DNA of 42,296 nt, from NCBI RefSeq assembly GCF_026341125.1, contig NZ_JAPEOR010000010.1, forward strand, positions 1 through 42,296, written 5' to 3'. Of this stretch, positions 7,883-16,599 are shown piece after piece. The position numbers were made by a program, and so were the translations under genes. The notes under the pieces were generated by a model. That model saw nothing but the letters and a program-made list of their open reading frames with translations, was not told the DNA's origin and ran no database searches. Position 1 is the stretch's first letter. Every line of letters starts with the position of its first letter. Source of the stretch: Streptomyces sp. NBC_01142 (lineage in GTDB: Bacteria; Actinomycetota; Actinomycetes; Streptomycetales; Streptomycetaceae).

Positions 7883-9073
7883 CTAGCTGGCTTCGGCTTG
7901 CCCGTCTTCTTCGTCGGGGTTCTGGGTGTCGCCAGGAGGTGGCGGGGTGGGGTCGGTGTGACCCCAGTCGGTCTCGTAGGTGCTCTGGGCGTGCTCGTTG
8001 ATCGTGATGCTGGCCAGGAGGTTCCGGTCGATGCGCTCGGCTCCGGTCAGGACCGCGTCGGCTGCCGCTTCGCGGATGAGTTCCGCGAGAGAGCTGATGT
8101 TGCCTCCGGTGCGGCGGTACAGGTACTCCCACTGGCCGACGAGGGTGCCGGGCCGGTGTTTGTACAGGACGAGGGCGTCTTCCATCGCGGTGATGACGGA
8201 GACCCAGTCGGCCTTCTCGTCCCTGGTCCCGATGCGGTAGGGGGTCATGTGGAGCAGGGTGTTGCGGCCAGCGGTCTGGGTGACGCGCGCGTCGCCGGTG
8301 CCTTCGAGGAAGAGGCCCGAGTACTTCAGGTCGACACCGGTGTAGATAAAGGTGGCGGCGGTGTGGTTTGCGATGAACTTCAGGTGGTCGTTGACGACCT
8401 TCCCCTCCTTGAGGGAGAGGTCCATGAAGTGCGCGTCGTCGATGATCACGAGCTCGACGCCCGTGCGGCGCATGTTGTCCAGGACGAGGCGGGTGATGTC
8501 GCTCTTGGTGGCGCCGGACCGGTAGGGCTGGGCGAGGTACTGCGCCAGTGCGACCGACAGGTCCTTCGGGGTGGCCTGGGAGGGGATGTTGATGTAGACG
8601 ACGGGCGTGTAGTCGATCAGCCGCCCGTCGACGATGTACCGCTTCTCGAAGCGTTCGGGGTGGTTGCGCCGCAGTTCGTGCTCGAAGTCGTACGCGAACG
8701 TCTTGACCAAGGTGGATTTGCCGAGGGTGGCGGGACCGTCGAGGACGATGCTGCGCCGTGCCCCGGCGGGCTGGAAGGCGTTGGTCATCATCCGGCGGCG
8801 GATCTGGTGGTGGATGGTCTTCATCTGGCTGGTGCGGACGATGACCAGGGCACTGTGGTGGGCGAAGCGGGCCATGTTGTGCCGGTGCCGTTCCTCGGCG
8901 TCAAGCTGCTCGTAGTCCGCGAGGGGCAGCAGGACCGGCTGCAGGGGGAGGATGTAGTCGAGGTATTCGCGCCATTCCTCCTTGGTGCGCGGCTCGGACA
9001 GGCCGGGGTGCCTGAAGTCGCCCGGCCCGTACGGCTCTTCGGGCAGGTCGTCGGAGGGGAAGGGGGTGGGCAC
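7883..9073 (-). CDS. tnsC: TnsC/TniB-like AAA+ transposition regulator
   Basis: A 396-aa AAA+ ATPase. Walker A is GPATLGKSTLVKTF (about residues 111-124). Walker B is ELVIIDDAHFMD (about 210-221), followed by LKFIANHTAATFIYTGVDL as a sensor-type segment. It also has an RRTGGNISSLAELI segment near the C-terminus, as in the TniB/TnsC families. In Tn7-like elements this ATPase links the target selector (TniQ/TnsD) to the TnsAB transposase. The GTG start lies 5 bases after the tnsB stop, as the last gene of tniQ1-tnsA-tnsB-tnsC. Its TAG stop is within the CTAG used by three IS elements; the insertions leave the coding sequence whole. Confidence 0.9.
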   Translation of the reverse strand: MPTPFPSDDLPEEPYGPGDFRHPGLSEPRTKEEWREYLDYILPLQPVLLPLADYEQLDAEERHRHNMARFAHHSALVIVRTSQMKTIHHQIRRRMMTNAFQPAGARRSIVLDGPATLGKSTLVKTFAYDFEHELRRNHPERFEKRYIVDGRLIDYTPVVYINIPSQATPKDLSVALAQYLAQPYRSGATKSDITRLVLDNMRRTGVELVIIDDAHFMDLSLKEGKVVNDHLKFIANHTAATFIYTGVDLKYSGLFLEGTGDARVTQTAGRNTLLHMTPYRIGTRDEKADWVSVITAMEDALVLYKHRPGTLVGQWEYLYRRTGGNISSLAELIREAAADAVLTGAERIDRNLLASITINEHAQSTYETDWGHTDPTPPPPGDTQNPDEEDGQAEAS

Positions 9074-9078
9074 TGCGG

Positions 9079-11214
9079 TCAGCCTTCCTGACTGGTGTGG
9101 GGGTTCCAGACCTCGGCGGGCTGGACGGCGAACGGGTCGAAGTCGTCCTCGCCGGGCAAGTCGGGGACGGCGTGGAGCGCGGGGACGGTCGGCTCGACGA
9201 CTTCCGGCACCGGCGGCGGGACGGTGGCGGGGACCGCGGGGGTGGAGCGTGCTTCGTCCTGGGCCTGGGCTTCACCGCGGTGCCGGTCGCGGGTGTGACG
9301 CGTGCGGTCGGTCTTGGTCCACATCTCGGGGGCGTCGGTGCGGTTCTGCAGGTCCCACAGGGCCTTGGCGATCTGCTCCTGGAAGTCCTTGTCCTTCGGG
9401 TCGCCGCCGCGCTGTTCCACCAGACGCCTGGCCTCGCGCAGGGTGATGTCGGTGAAGGGCTGCAGGTCGCTGAGCGCCTTGGTCCAGCGCAGCGTGTACC
9501 AGGTGTCGTTGCGGGGGTTGTGGAAGTAGGTGTGCAGCAGGTTGCGGGGGTCGTAGCGGATGGGCCAGCGTCCGTTGTCGTAGGGGGACTTGGCACGGCG
9601 GAACTTGTAGAGGACGTCCTCGTTGTAGACCAGGTAGTCGAGCTCGACGCCGTAGGAGTTGATAGCGCGGCCGCCATCCGCGATGGGCAGCAGTTCGTAG
9701 TACATCTTGGGGTCGCGGGGGCAGTCGACGTAGCCGGCCGCTCCGAGCGCCATGGCGTACGCCTCGTTGGGCGAGACGTTCAGGTCGGGAAAGCCCTGCA
9801 GGGTCAGGCCTCGGTGGTGCTGGTTCTGGTAGACCGCGATGACGTACTCGGCGAAGAACTCGGCGATCTCGTCCAGGGTCCAGCGGGCCTGTTCTTCGAC
9901 GTGCTTGCCGCGGTGGGCGACGTTGAAGCCCTTGTAACCGGCGATGTGCATGGAGAACTGTTCCCGGATTGTCCCGAACAGGCGTTCCACGTGGGGTTTG
10001 TCGGTGGGCTTCAGCTTGCGGGCGTCCTGCAGGTCGATCCTCCATTTGCGGCAGGCGCGCTTGACGACGTCGGACTTGTAGGGCTTGCCGTGGTCGTAGA
10101 GCAGGGTCTCGGGGTAGACGACGGGCCTCGCTGCGGCTTCGGCGAGGCGTTCGTCGACGCTGAGGTGACGCTCGAAGGGGACGCGCAGCATCTGGTAGCG
10201 CAGGGCGTCGGCCCACTCGGGGCGCATCGGCTCGGGCGTCATGACGTCCGCCAGCAGCAGGCCGATGTCGATGGCCTTGGTGCCCAGCGGGGTGAGGCGC
10301 CAGGCGAGGATGGAGCGGGTGGTGACGTCGATGGCGACGGTGAGTTCGACGTTGTAGGTGTCGTTCATCGCGGGGTCGTAGGCCAGGACGTCGAGCGGGG
10401 TGGTGTCGAGCATGACGACCTGGCCGGGCCGGTGGGCGATGACGTTGCCGAAGGTGCGGTCGGGCTGGTTGGCGTCCGAGATCCGCTGGTAGGCGGGGTC
10501 GGAGGGACTACGGTGGAGGAGGAGTTTGACCACCCGGCGGAAGGTGTCCGGCTTGGGCAGTTCGACGGTCCCGGGGCCGTAGTCCGCGTCGAGCCGGTTC
10601 TGGGTGCGGCGCCGGAAGCGGGTGGAGACGCTGGAGGAACTGTCGCGTTGTTCGGCGGCGGCCTGCTCGCGGATCGCGGTGATCACCCGCTCGTCGATGT
10701 TGCGCAGCGGGTTCTTCAACCGGGCTTTGCGGCCGTCGACCAGCGCCCACAGGCCCTTCTCTTCCCACTCCTCGAGCAGCTGCCAGATGCGGCGCTCGGT
10801 CAGTCCAAGCTCGGCCGCCTTGGTCACGACTCGCTCGGAGAGCAGGAGGTCGGGGTGGTACTGGGGGCGGGGCTCGCCGGGCTCCTTGTCGAAGGAGGAG
10901 CCGGAGCGGAAGCCGGTGGTGGCCTCGTACAGGTGGGCTTCGAGTTCCAGGGCGTCGTCGCGGGCCTGCTTGTTCGTCAGCGATGCCAGAACGCCGCCGG
11001 GGTCCAGGCCCGCGGTGCCGTTGTCGGAGGTGGCCGGCGGCGCGGTCAGGGTGCGGAAGGTGGGGTCGGTCAGCAGGATGCTGAGCATGATCGTCTGGTG
11101 GCGTCCGGAGATCGAGCGCAGGCGGACCAGGGCGCCGGTGATGCCGGTGACCTGGTGCTGTTCTTCCTCGAAATCGATCCAGTCTTCGACGGCGATGCGG
11201 TGGCGCTGGTCCAT
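9079..11214 (-). CDS. tnsB: TnsB-like DDE transposase (Mu/rve family)
   Basis: A 711-aa protein from ATG 11214 (MDQRHRIAVEDWIDFEEEQ), whose ATG overlaps the tnsA stop as TGATG. An N-terminal DNA-binding region has helix-turn-helix-like segments (LGLTERRIWQLLEEWEEKGL). The rve-type catalytic core has the first Asp in VVMLDTTPLDVLAYDP, a second Asp in LLYDHGKPYKSDVVKRA and the Glu in KPTDKPHVERLFGTIREQF. A Mu-type C-terminal region follows. TnsB binds the end repeats and joins the 3' ends to target DNA. The repeats at 166-263 and 42216-42283 are the likely binding sites. The C-terminal tail (PAVPATVPPPVPEVVEP and after) is Pro-rich and may contact TnsC. Confidence 0.93.
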   Translation of the reverse strand: MDQRHRIAVEDWIDFEEEQHQVTGITGALVRLRSISGRHQTIMLSILLTDPTFRTLTAPPATSDNGTAGLDPGGVLASLTNKQARDDALELEAHLYEATTGFRSGSSFDKEPGEPRPQYHPDLLLSERVVTKAAELGLTERRIWQLLEEWEEKGLWALVDGRKARLKNPLRNIDERVITAIREQAAAEQRDSSSSVSTRFRRRTQNRLDADYGPGTVELPKPDTFRRVVKLLLHRSPSDPAYQRISDANQPDRTFGNVIAHRPGQVVMLDTTPLDVLAYDPAMNDTYNVELTVAIDVTTRSILAWRLTPLGTKAIDIGLLLADVMTPEPMRPEWADALRYQMLRVPFERHLSVDERLAEAAARPVVYPETLLYDHGKPYKSDVVKRACRKWRIDLQDARKLKPTDKPHVERLFGTIREQFSMHIAGYKGFNVAHRGKHVEEQARWTLDEIAEFFAEYVIAVYQNQHHRGLTLQGFPDLNVSPNEAYAMALGAAGYVDCPRDPKMYYELLPIADGGRAINSYGVELDYLVYNEDVLYKFRRAKSPYDNGRWPIRYDPRNLLHTYFHNPRNDTWYTLRWTKALSDLQPFTDITLREARRLVEQRGGDPKDKDFQEQIAKALWDLQNRTDAPEMWTKTDRTRHTRDRHRGEAQAQDEARSTPAVPATVPPPVPEVVEPTVPALHAVPDLPGEDDFDPFAVQPAEVWNPHTSQEG

Positions 11215-11981
11215 CAGGTGTGCTCCGGTTCGGGTGCGGCCCACACCTGGGTGTGGTCGCGCAGCGGGCGGGTGAGGTCGAACAGCAGGCGGTCGTGCCA
11301 CATGAGGTGGTAGGTGACGGCCCGTTCGATATCCGGATCAGGCCAGATGGAGAGCAGCTCGGCGATGGTGACCGGGTGCTGGGCGCGGAAGAGCAGGATG
11401 TCCACGAGGGGGGCGGCGGCGTTCAGCGGTCTGCGGTAGCCGGCGAGCCATTCGACGGTGGCCCACAGCTGCTCGTCCGGTTCGCCGACCATCTGGTAGT
11501 CCCAGCCGAGTTGTTGGCATGCGGTGGCGCTACGGCGGGCCTGGAGCTGGACTTTGGACTTGTCGAGCTGTTCGGGGTTCTTGACGTCCAGCAGCAGCAC
11601 GGAGCCGTCACTGCGGCGGACGAACAGGTCCGGGTAGTGGGTCCAGGAGCCGTCGGCGTCGATGCCCTCGAAGATGAAGGGCTGGGCCGCGAAGCAGGCG
11701 ATCTTCGCGTCGAAGTCGAGGAGCTTCATCCAGCGGGCTTCCAGGAAGCTCTCGTAGTCCAGGACCGTGTCGCTGCTGGCCGCCCAGTAGGAGCCGGGGG
11801 TGTGTTCCTGTCCTTCGTAGGTGGGAAAGTCGCGGGCCGGCATGCAGGTCTCGAAGCGCACCTCGCGGGCCTGGTCGGCGGGCAGGAGCCGTTCGGTGCA
11901 GTCGGCGTCGTAGTAGTGGATGTACAGGGGGTGGGCCGCGCTGCGTACGGGCCGCAGTGTGTTGGGTCGTTTCGGACTCAT
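11214..11981 (-). CDS. tnsA: TnsA-like endonuclease
   Basis: A 255-aa protein with the TnsA nuclease arrangement: Glu in DYESFLEARWMKLLDFD, Asp in GSWTHYPDLFVR, and the strand LLLDVKNPEQLDKSKV with the metal-site Lys. The C-terminal third (PLVDILLFRAQHPVTIAELL and LMWHDRLLFDL) has the winged-helix look of the TnsA C-terminal domain. TnsA cuts the 5' ends so that the element moves by cut-and-paste. Its presence separates this element from Tn5053/CAST type V-K systems that lack TnsA. Start and stop both overlap their neighbours by a few bases (tniQ1 stop, tnsB start), indicating translational coupling. Confidence 0.92.
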   Translation of the reverse strand: MSPKRPNTLRPVRSAAHPLYIHYYDADCTERLLPADQAREVRFETCMPARDFPTYEGQEHTPGSYWAASSDTVLDYESFLEARWMKLLDFDAKIACFAAQPFIFEGIDADGSWTHYPDLFVRRSDGSVLLLDVKNPEQLDKSKVQLQARRSATACQQLGWDYQMVGEPDEQLWATVEWLAGYRRPLNAAAPLVDILLFRAQHPVTIAELLSIWPDPDIERAVTYHLMWHDRLLFDLTRPLRDHTQVWAAPEPEHT

Positions 11982-13768
11982 GCCCCTCGCTTTCCTTCGG
12001 TGGCGCCGTCGAGGAGCGCCTGTCCGTGTGCGGTGAGTTCACAGGCGACGGATGCGGGGAGCCAGGCTGCGAAGCGCCTGGCGCCTTCGCGGACGGAAGT
12101 CATGCCGGTCGGGGCCCACAGGTGGGGGGCGTATGCGGGGGCGTCGCGGACGTCTCCGCCGGTGAAGTGCTGCCAGATCCAGGCGGCGGCGTGGCGGCGG
12201 CGCTGCTCGGTGACGTCGTACCCCAGGGGGTGGCACACCGCGAACAGCACCAGGTGCGGAACCTCAGTCAGGCCGGACAGGGCCCAGCGCCGGGCGGCAT
12301 AGTCGATCAGGCCGTGCTCGACGAGGCGGGCGCCGAGGCGTTCGATGTCCTGCCAGAACGCGCCCGCGTCGCCGATCCGCTGCACCAGCGTGTTCGCTGC
12401 GCGGGCGGCTTTGAGGGGGTCCATGGCCAGCGCGGCCGCGGCCCGCTGCCAGCTGGTGGCGCCTGCGAGGCGGGCCAGCGCCATAGCGGCCAGGCGCCGG
12501 CCGCTGATCTCGGCGGTGCCGGGCAGATGCCGGGCGATCAGTTCGCGGTAGTCGCCCGGATCCGCGAGGTGGCACACGTGGTGGGCGGTGAACGGCGCCT
12601 GGCTCTGGGAGCGGCTGGCCAGCACGCCAGCGACGCGGGATGCGGGCCGGATAGCGGCGCGCACCAACGGCTCCAGAGCGGCAGGCCGCGGTATCGGGCG
12701 CAGCGGATCGCTCTTGCCGGGCCTGCGGCGCAGCGCGACGGCCCGGTCCATCCAGGCCGCCAGGGCGCCCTGGCAGGCGGCGCGGTCCTCGGCGAAGAGC
12801 ACCGGGGCGCTCAGTGCGAGGACAGCGGCGGCGTGCGCGGCACTGGGCGGGCTGGCCTGGAGCTGGCTGCGCCCGCCGCCCAGGCTGGCGAGCTGCCGCT
12901 GATGCAGGTCGGCGGTGAACGCCTCGACTGCCGCACCGGGCAGCGCGCTGCAGGCGCTGATCTCCTCGGCGGTGGTGACCAGCCGGACCACGGCCGCGGT
13001 GAACCGCACCACGGCGAAGAACTCCGCCCCGGTCACCTCGCTGCCTGCCACCTGCGCGGGGCCGCCGTCGGCGACATCAAGGAGGCGCTGCTGCAGGTCG
13101 GCGAGTTCGGCCGGGACCGGCACGGTGGGGTGTGTGGCCAGCCTCCGGCTGCACAACCCGGCCTTGCGCCTCCTGCTCGCAGAACGCCGGTTGTTGCAAA
13201 GATCCAGGTCGAGCATCTGGCGGCGGGTGGTCAAGCCGCGGGGGTGGCCGGCGTATCCGGAACCGAGACGCGCATCGCACTGCCGGCAGGTATCCACCAG
13301 CAGGACACGATGCTCAGGGCACACGGCGGCCATGCCCAGACGCCACCACAGCGGCCACACCGGAGCGGAGGCCAGGCATTTCGGGCACGCGCGGCTGGAT
13401 GTGAACAGCGCCCACTCGCGGTTGCGGAGCCTGGCCAGGCTCTCCTCCTGCTGTGCCGGCTGGTCGGGCCCGGTGAAGTCCAGCACGGTATCCGCATACC
13501 GCGACAGCTGCATCGCCTGAATCACCGGCGCGTCCAGGCCGGTGGCCGCCCTGATGCCCTGAAGGCTTCGCTGTGTGAGCGCGGTGCCGAACCACAAAGG
13601 CCTCACCCCCGAGTAGCTCGGGTGGCATGCCAGGCCCAGCACCTGCGCGGCCTGGCCCGGGGCGATCTGCCAGTCGGCCGCCGCGCGGCTGAGCCAGGAC
13701 GGGAACGACTCACCGTCGACGGGAACCGGTACCGACGGAAGCCGACGCGGCAGTCCTCGGTGGTCCAC
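11978..13768 (-). CDS. tniQ: TniQ/TnsD-family target selector (TniQ1)
   Basis: A 596-aa protein, the longest of four TniQ proteins here. It opens with the family motif LPSVPVPVDGESFPSWLSRA and has a zinc-binding segment ACPKCLASAPVWPLWWRL, then AAVCPEHRVLLVDTCRQC (CxxC-CxxH-CxxC). The long C-terminal region is helical with no recognised domain and is of TnsD-like length. TniQ/TnsD proteins recognise the target and recruit TnsC. The GTG start at 13768 is preceded by GGAGGAG. It is the first gene of the operon, and its promoter region contains the 20-bp palindrome shared with the divergent xre gene. Its length and position suggest the main site-specific (attachment-site) selector; that is inference. 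Confidence 0.9.
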   Translation of the reverse strand: MDHRGLPRRLPSVPVPVDGESFPSWLSRAAADWQIAPGQAAQVLGLACHPSYSGVRPLWFGTALTQRSLQGIRAATGLDAPVIQAMQLSRYADTVLDFTGPDQPAQQEESLARLRNREWALFTSSRACPKCLASAPVWPLWWRLGMAAVCPEHRVLLVDTCRQCDARLGSGYAGHPRGLTTRRQMLDLDLCNNRRSASRRRKAGLCSRRLATHPTVPVPAELADLQQRLLDVADGGPAQVAGSEVTGAEFFAVVRFTAAVVRLVTTAEEISACSALPGAAVEAFTADLHQRQLASLGGGRSQLQASPPSAAHAAAVLALSAPVLFAEDRAACQGALAAWMDRAVALRRRPGKSDPLRPIPRPAALEPLVRAAIRPASRVAGVLASRSQSQAPFTAHHVCHLADPGDYRELIARHLPGTAEISGRRLAAMALARLAGATSWQRAAAALAMDPLKAARAANTLVQRIGDAGAFWQDIERLGARLVEHGLIDYAARRWALSGLTEVPHLVLFAVCHPLGYDVTEQRRRHAAAWIWQHFTGGDVRDAPAYAPHLWAPTGMTSVREGARRFAAWLPASVACELTAHGQALLDGATEGKRGA

Positions 13769-13791
13769 CGGCTCCTCCTCCCGATTCGATC

Positions 13792-13811
13792 TTGTAGGAG
13801 ATCTCCTACAA
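13792..13811. promoter_or_regulatory. Perfect 20-bp palindrome, probable Xre operator
   Basis: TTGTAGGAGATCTCCTACAA is its own reverse complement. It lies in the 70-base space between the divergent tniQ1 and xre starts, 24 bases from the tniQ1 GTG and 28 from the xre GTG. A small Xre protein encoded next to a symmetrical site is the usual arrangement for autoregulation and control of the divergent operon. The role is inferred from position and symmetry. Confidence 0.7.
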
Positions 13812-13818
13812 TCGTGGG

Positions 13819-13831
13819 ACCGTACTACGGT
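13819..13831. promoter_or_regulatory. Second inverted repeat just before the xre start
   Basis: ACCGTA and TACGGT flank a single C, 8 bases before the xre GTG. It does not match the 20-bp palindrome, so it may be another regulator's site or chance. It overlaps the zone where a ribosome site would be expected; no good Shine-Dalgarno is seen for xre, so the message may be leaderless. Confidence 0.35.
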
Positions 13832-13838
13832 TCCGTCT

Positions 13839-14093
13839 GTGGCGAACAGTGATTCCGGTGCGGGCGTCCCGGCTCAGCGGCTGGTCTTCGGGCGGCGTCT
13901 GCGGGCTCTGCGTACGCGTGCGGGGATGACCCAGACCGCGGTGGCGGCCGCTGCGGGGATGGACCGGTCCTTCTACGCGGAGGTCGAGGCCTCCGTCCAC
14001 AGCATCTCCGTCGACCGCATCCCGGCCCTGGCAAAGGCCCTGGGCGTGACGCCCTCCGAGCTGTTCCAGGACATGGGTGCGGACCACCAGTAA
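13839..14093 (+). CDS. Small XRE-family repressor of the transposition genes
   Basis: An 84-aa protein that is essentially one HTH_3 domain: FGRRLRALRTRAGMTQTAVA, AAAGMDRSFYAEVEASVHSI (recognition helix region), SVDRIPALAKALGVTPSELF. It is too short to carry a ligand-binding domain. It is divergent from tniQ1-tnsABC and followed after 6 bases by tniQ2 and then tniQ3, so it probably controls both operons through the palindrome at 13792-13811. Similar small HTH regulators accompany other Tn7-like elements. The repressor role is inferred. Confidence 0.85.
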   Translation: MANSDSGAGVPAQRLVFGRRLRALRTRAGMTQTAVAAAAGMDRSFYAEVEASVHSISVDRIPALAKALGVTPSELFQDMGADHQ

Positions 14094-14099
14094 CGGCCC

Positions 14100-15349
14100 G
14101 TGTTCATGCTGGATCCAGGCGTCTGCCCGCCTGCCCCACAGGTCGGGGTGCCGCGTCGGCTGCCGGCTGTTCCCCTGCCCGGTGCACGGGAGTCACTGCC
14201 CAGCTGGATCAACCGGATCGGTCTCCTCTACGGGATCCACCAGCCGGACATCCTCGCCTGTCTGGGGCTCGCGGTCCGAGGGGAGATGCGCCCGACGACG
14301 GCGGGCCTGGCTCTTGCGCCCTCGTCCCTGGACACACTCTCCGCGGCGACGGGCGTACCCGCTGAAACGATCGGCGGCATGCTGCTGTCGCGGTTCGCCG
14401 CCACCGCCTTGCCCAACCTCCCGTCCCCACCCTTTCAGCATCGAGGGGACCTGACCGCGTGGGTTGTCGGAGCGTGGGTTCTTCGGCGCCACTCCAACTT
14501 CTGCCCCAAGTGCCTCGCCCGGGACGGACAGTGGCGGCTGGAGTGGAAGCTGCCGTGGAGCTTCGTCTGCCTGGATCACCGGGTGTATCTGCGCAACTGC
14601 TGCCCGCGGTGCAAGCGAGTACAGAGCGGGCTGTCCTGGGGCTGGGACAGCCGCGTGTGCCGGCTGCGGTGGCGAGCCTCCGCCCCCTCGCTCACCAGCC
14701 GCATCCCGCATCCCGCATCCGGAAGGTGACAATGCCACCGTGTGCCGTGGGCGCCTGGACCAGGGCGCGACGGTCCCGCTCGCCGACAGACACGCCTTTG
14801 AGGGGCAGAAGCGGCTGCTGCGCTGGCTGTACGGAACACCGGAAGAGTCCCGCCCGGGAGACGGAGTTCGCCTCGCTGACCGCCATCGCCGCCCAGCGCC
14901 TCGCCCCCGACATGCTGTCCAGGGCCCAGGCGGAACTCCGGCCTGTGCTCCATTTCACCGACACCGATACCGGCTGGCCCCAGGGCGAGCCGGAGCTGTC
15001 GCCGCTGTGGGCTGACCCGCTGCGGATGGCCGGCGCCGCACACGTAGCCCAGCGGCTGTCGACGCATGAGTTCCGCCCGCAACGGTCGGTGCAGTGGCTG
15101 AAGCTCAAACAGCCGCGCTTCGGAGATCCGTTCACTCATCTCATGGACCACGGGCACCAGTTGTACGGAACCTCCCTGGTGTTCGGGCCGTTCCACCACG
15201 ACACCGCGCACATGCGCGAGGCCCTGCGAGTCGACCTGGTGTCCTTGCCCTACCAGGGCCCCGCCTACATCAACTCCCGGTCCCCGTACCGCCTGCACCC
15301 CACTGCCGGGAGCGTAGACAGGCCGAACTCCCAAGGGCAGTCCCGATGA
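14100..15349 (+). pseudogene. TniQ-family gene with frameshifts (TniQ2)
   Basis: The first frame (14100 to about 14690) gives a clear TniQ N-terminus: VPRRLPAVPLPGARESLPSW, then NFCPKCLARDGQWRLEWKLP, SFVCLDHRVYLRNCCPRCKR (zinc site). It then loses the family pattern. The reading seems to move to a second frame (about 14690-14860: ADRHAFEGQKRLLRWLYGTP) and a third (about 14860-15349: LTAIAAQRLAPDMLSRAQAE, ending at TGA 15349). The last frame's stop overlaps the ATG of tniQ3 as ATGA, so the ancestral gene ended there and was coupled to tniQ3. The combined length (about 415 aa) matches tniQ3. Two sequencing errors are the alternative to true decay. Confidence 0.7.
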
Positions 15350-16599
15350 AGCCGGACAGCCTCGACACCGAGGTGGACAGCATCGTCCCGCCCAGCGAAG
15401 CAACGGAGCGCCTCCGGCGAGGACTTCAAGATACTCGGACCGGGCCTGACGAGCACCAGTCGCGCCGCTTGCCGGTCGTGCCGCTGCCACAACCTGGCGA
15501 ATCCCTGTTCAGCTGGGTCGACCACCTCGCCTCCTGCTACGAGGTGGACCGTACGCAGATCATGGACCGGCTCGGTCTGGAGCCGCCACCCGCGCACGCC
15601 GCCCGGCTCGCCCGCCACACCGCCGAACTCCCGCTTCCTTCAGCCAGGTCGCTGCTTGCTGCAACAGGCCTGGACCCGACACAGCTACGCGACATGACCT
15701 TGTTCGGCGTCGTCGAGGAGAGCAGCGGCAGGCTGGACCGGCACGATGAGTTCCGCTGGGCTCCCGAAGAAACCTGGGCGTTCTGTCCGCAGTGCCTGAG
15801 ACCTCCCGCGCGCTGGCCGCTGTGGTGGTACCGGTCCTGGGCGGTGATGTGCCCGAAGCACGGCTGCTACACCGCCTCCTTCTGCCCGGACTGCGGCTCG
15901 CCCTTCTCCCCGTCCATCCTGCGCGGAGACGCGGCCGGGCGATGCCCCGGCTTCCTCTCCCGCCCCGACGATCGGCTCCCCGAATCTCCTGACAGGCGTC
16001 GGTCCAAGCGCAAGCGGTGCGGCCTCCCGCTGTGGGAGATCGTCACTGCGCCCGTCGCCGATACGGTGGTACGCGAAGTGCACCAGAACCTGATCGCACA
16101 CCTCGCCGCGGTCCGCTCCGGCCGGCCGGCCTCCACGCAGCAGTGGTTCGACGACTTCCGGACGCTCCGCATCCTTCTCAGGGATCCCGAACCGCTCCAT
16201 GTCCAGGCCTTCACCAGCCCCGACCCGGCGTTGAAGGAGCGCTACACCGACCAACCGGCTGACGACGGCTGGGGGATTGACGGCGACGTCATCCAGTGGC
16301 AGCCGTCCGAGTCCGGTTTCCTCCACCCGTGGCGGCACGGCGCGTTCGGATCGCGCAGCAAGGAACGTGACCCGGTCACCACGGCCGCCGAGTTCAGCGT
16401 CATCGGGCGCATCCTCGGCAGCGGCGACATGGCCGCCGCCGCCCGGGAAACCTTCGATGTCCCCCACCGCGCCGATCTCAGATCATTCGGCGACCAGCTG
16501 CCGTCCTACCTGTCCCGGACCAGCCCCCAGCTCCACGGGCTTCTCCGCCAGGCCCTGGACACGGTAGCCGTCGACCAGGTCCTCGGCCCCGCCCGTTGA
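15346..16599 (+). CDS. tniQ: TniQ/TnsD-family target selector (TniQ3)
   Basis: 417 aa from ATG 15346. The TniQ opening is RRLPVVPLPQPGESLFSWVD. The zinc site is WAFCPQCLRPPARWPLWWYR, then AVMCPKHGCYTASFCPDCGS. The C-terminal region (FSVIGRILGSGDMAAAARET and after) is short and helical. An in-frame extension upstream to 15094 overlaps the end of tniQ2 and lacks family sequence, so the ATGA-coupled start is chosen. It is a second intact selector beside tniQ1 and, by its shorter length, may serve a different target mode (compare the division between TnsD and TniQ in known systems). The target is unknown. Confidence 0.88.
   Translation: MKPDSLDTEVDSIVPPSEATERLRRGLQDTRTGPDEHQSRRLPVVPLPQPGESLFSWVDHLASCYEVDRTQIMDRLGLEPPPAHAARLARHTAELPLPSARSLLAATGLDPTQLRDMTLFGVVEESSGRLDRHDEFRWAPEETWAFCPQCLRPPARWPLWWYRSWAVMCPKHGCYTASFCPDCGSPFSPSILRGDAAGRCPGFLSRPDDRLPESPDRRRSKRKRCGLPLWEIVTAPVADTVVREVHQNLIAHLAAVRSGRPASTQQWFDDFRTLRILLRDPEPLHVQAFTSPDPALKERYTDQPADDGWGIDGDVIQWQPSESGFLHPWRHGAFGSRSKERDPVTTAAEFSVIGRILGSGDMAAAARETFDVPHRADLRSFGDQLPSYLSRTSPQLHGLLRQALDTVAVDQVLGPAR

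Noticed and set aside
4477..7886. A composite transposon formed by the flanking IS5-family elements around IS701
   Set aside because: The two IS5-type elements have different ends and transposases, and the junctions are fully explained by successive insertion at CTAG.
7493..9091. A 532-codon plus-strand frame opposite tnsC and the IS427-like element
   Set aside because: It crosses the boundary of an insertion sequence without a break, which no real gene of the element would do.
9097..11313. A 738-codon plus-strand open frame opposite tnsB
   Set aside because: It is rich in Gly/Val/Asp with no domain pattern, a typical antisense shadow of a high-GC gene. The minus strand carries the clear DDE transposase.
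11957..13852. A 631-codon plus-strand open frame opposite tniQ1
   Set aside because: It has no recognisable motifs and shifts in composition with the real gene; the minus strand has the TniQ zinc motif and a coupled operon layout.
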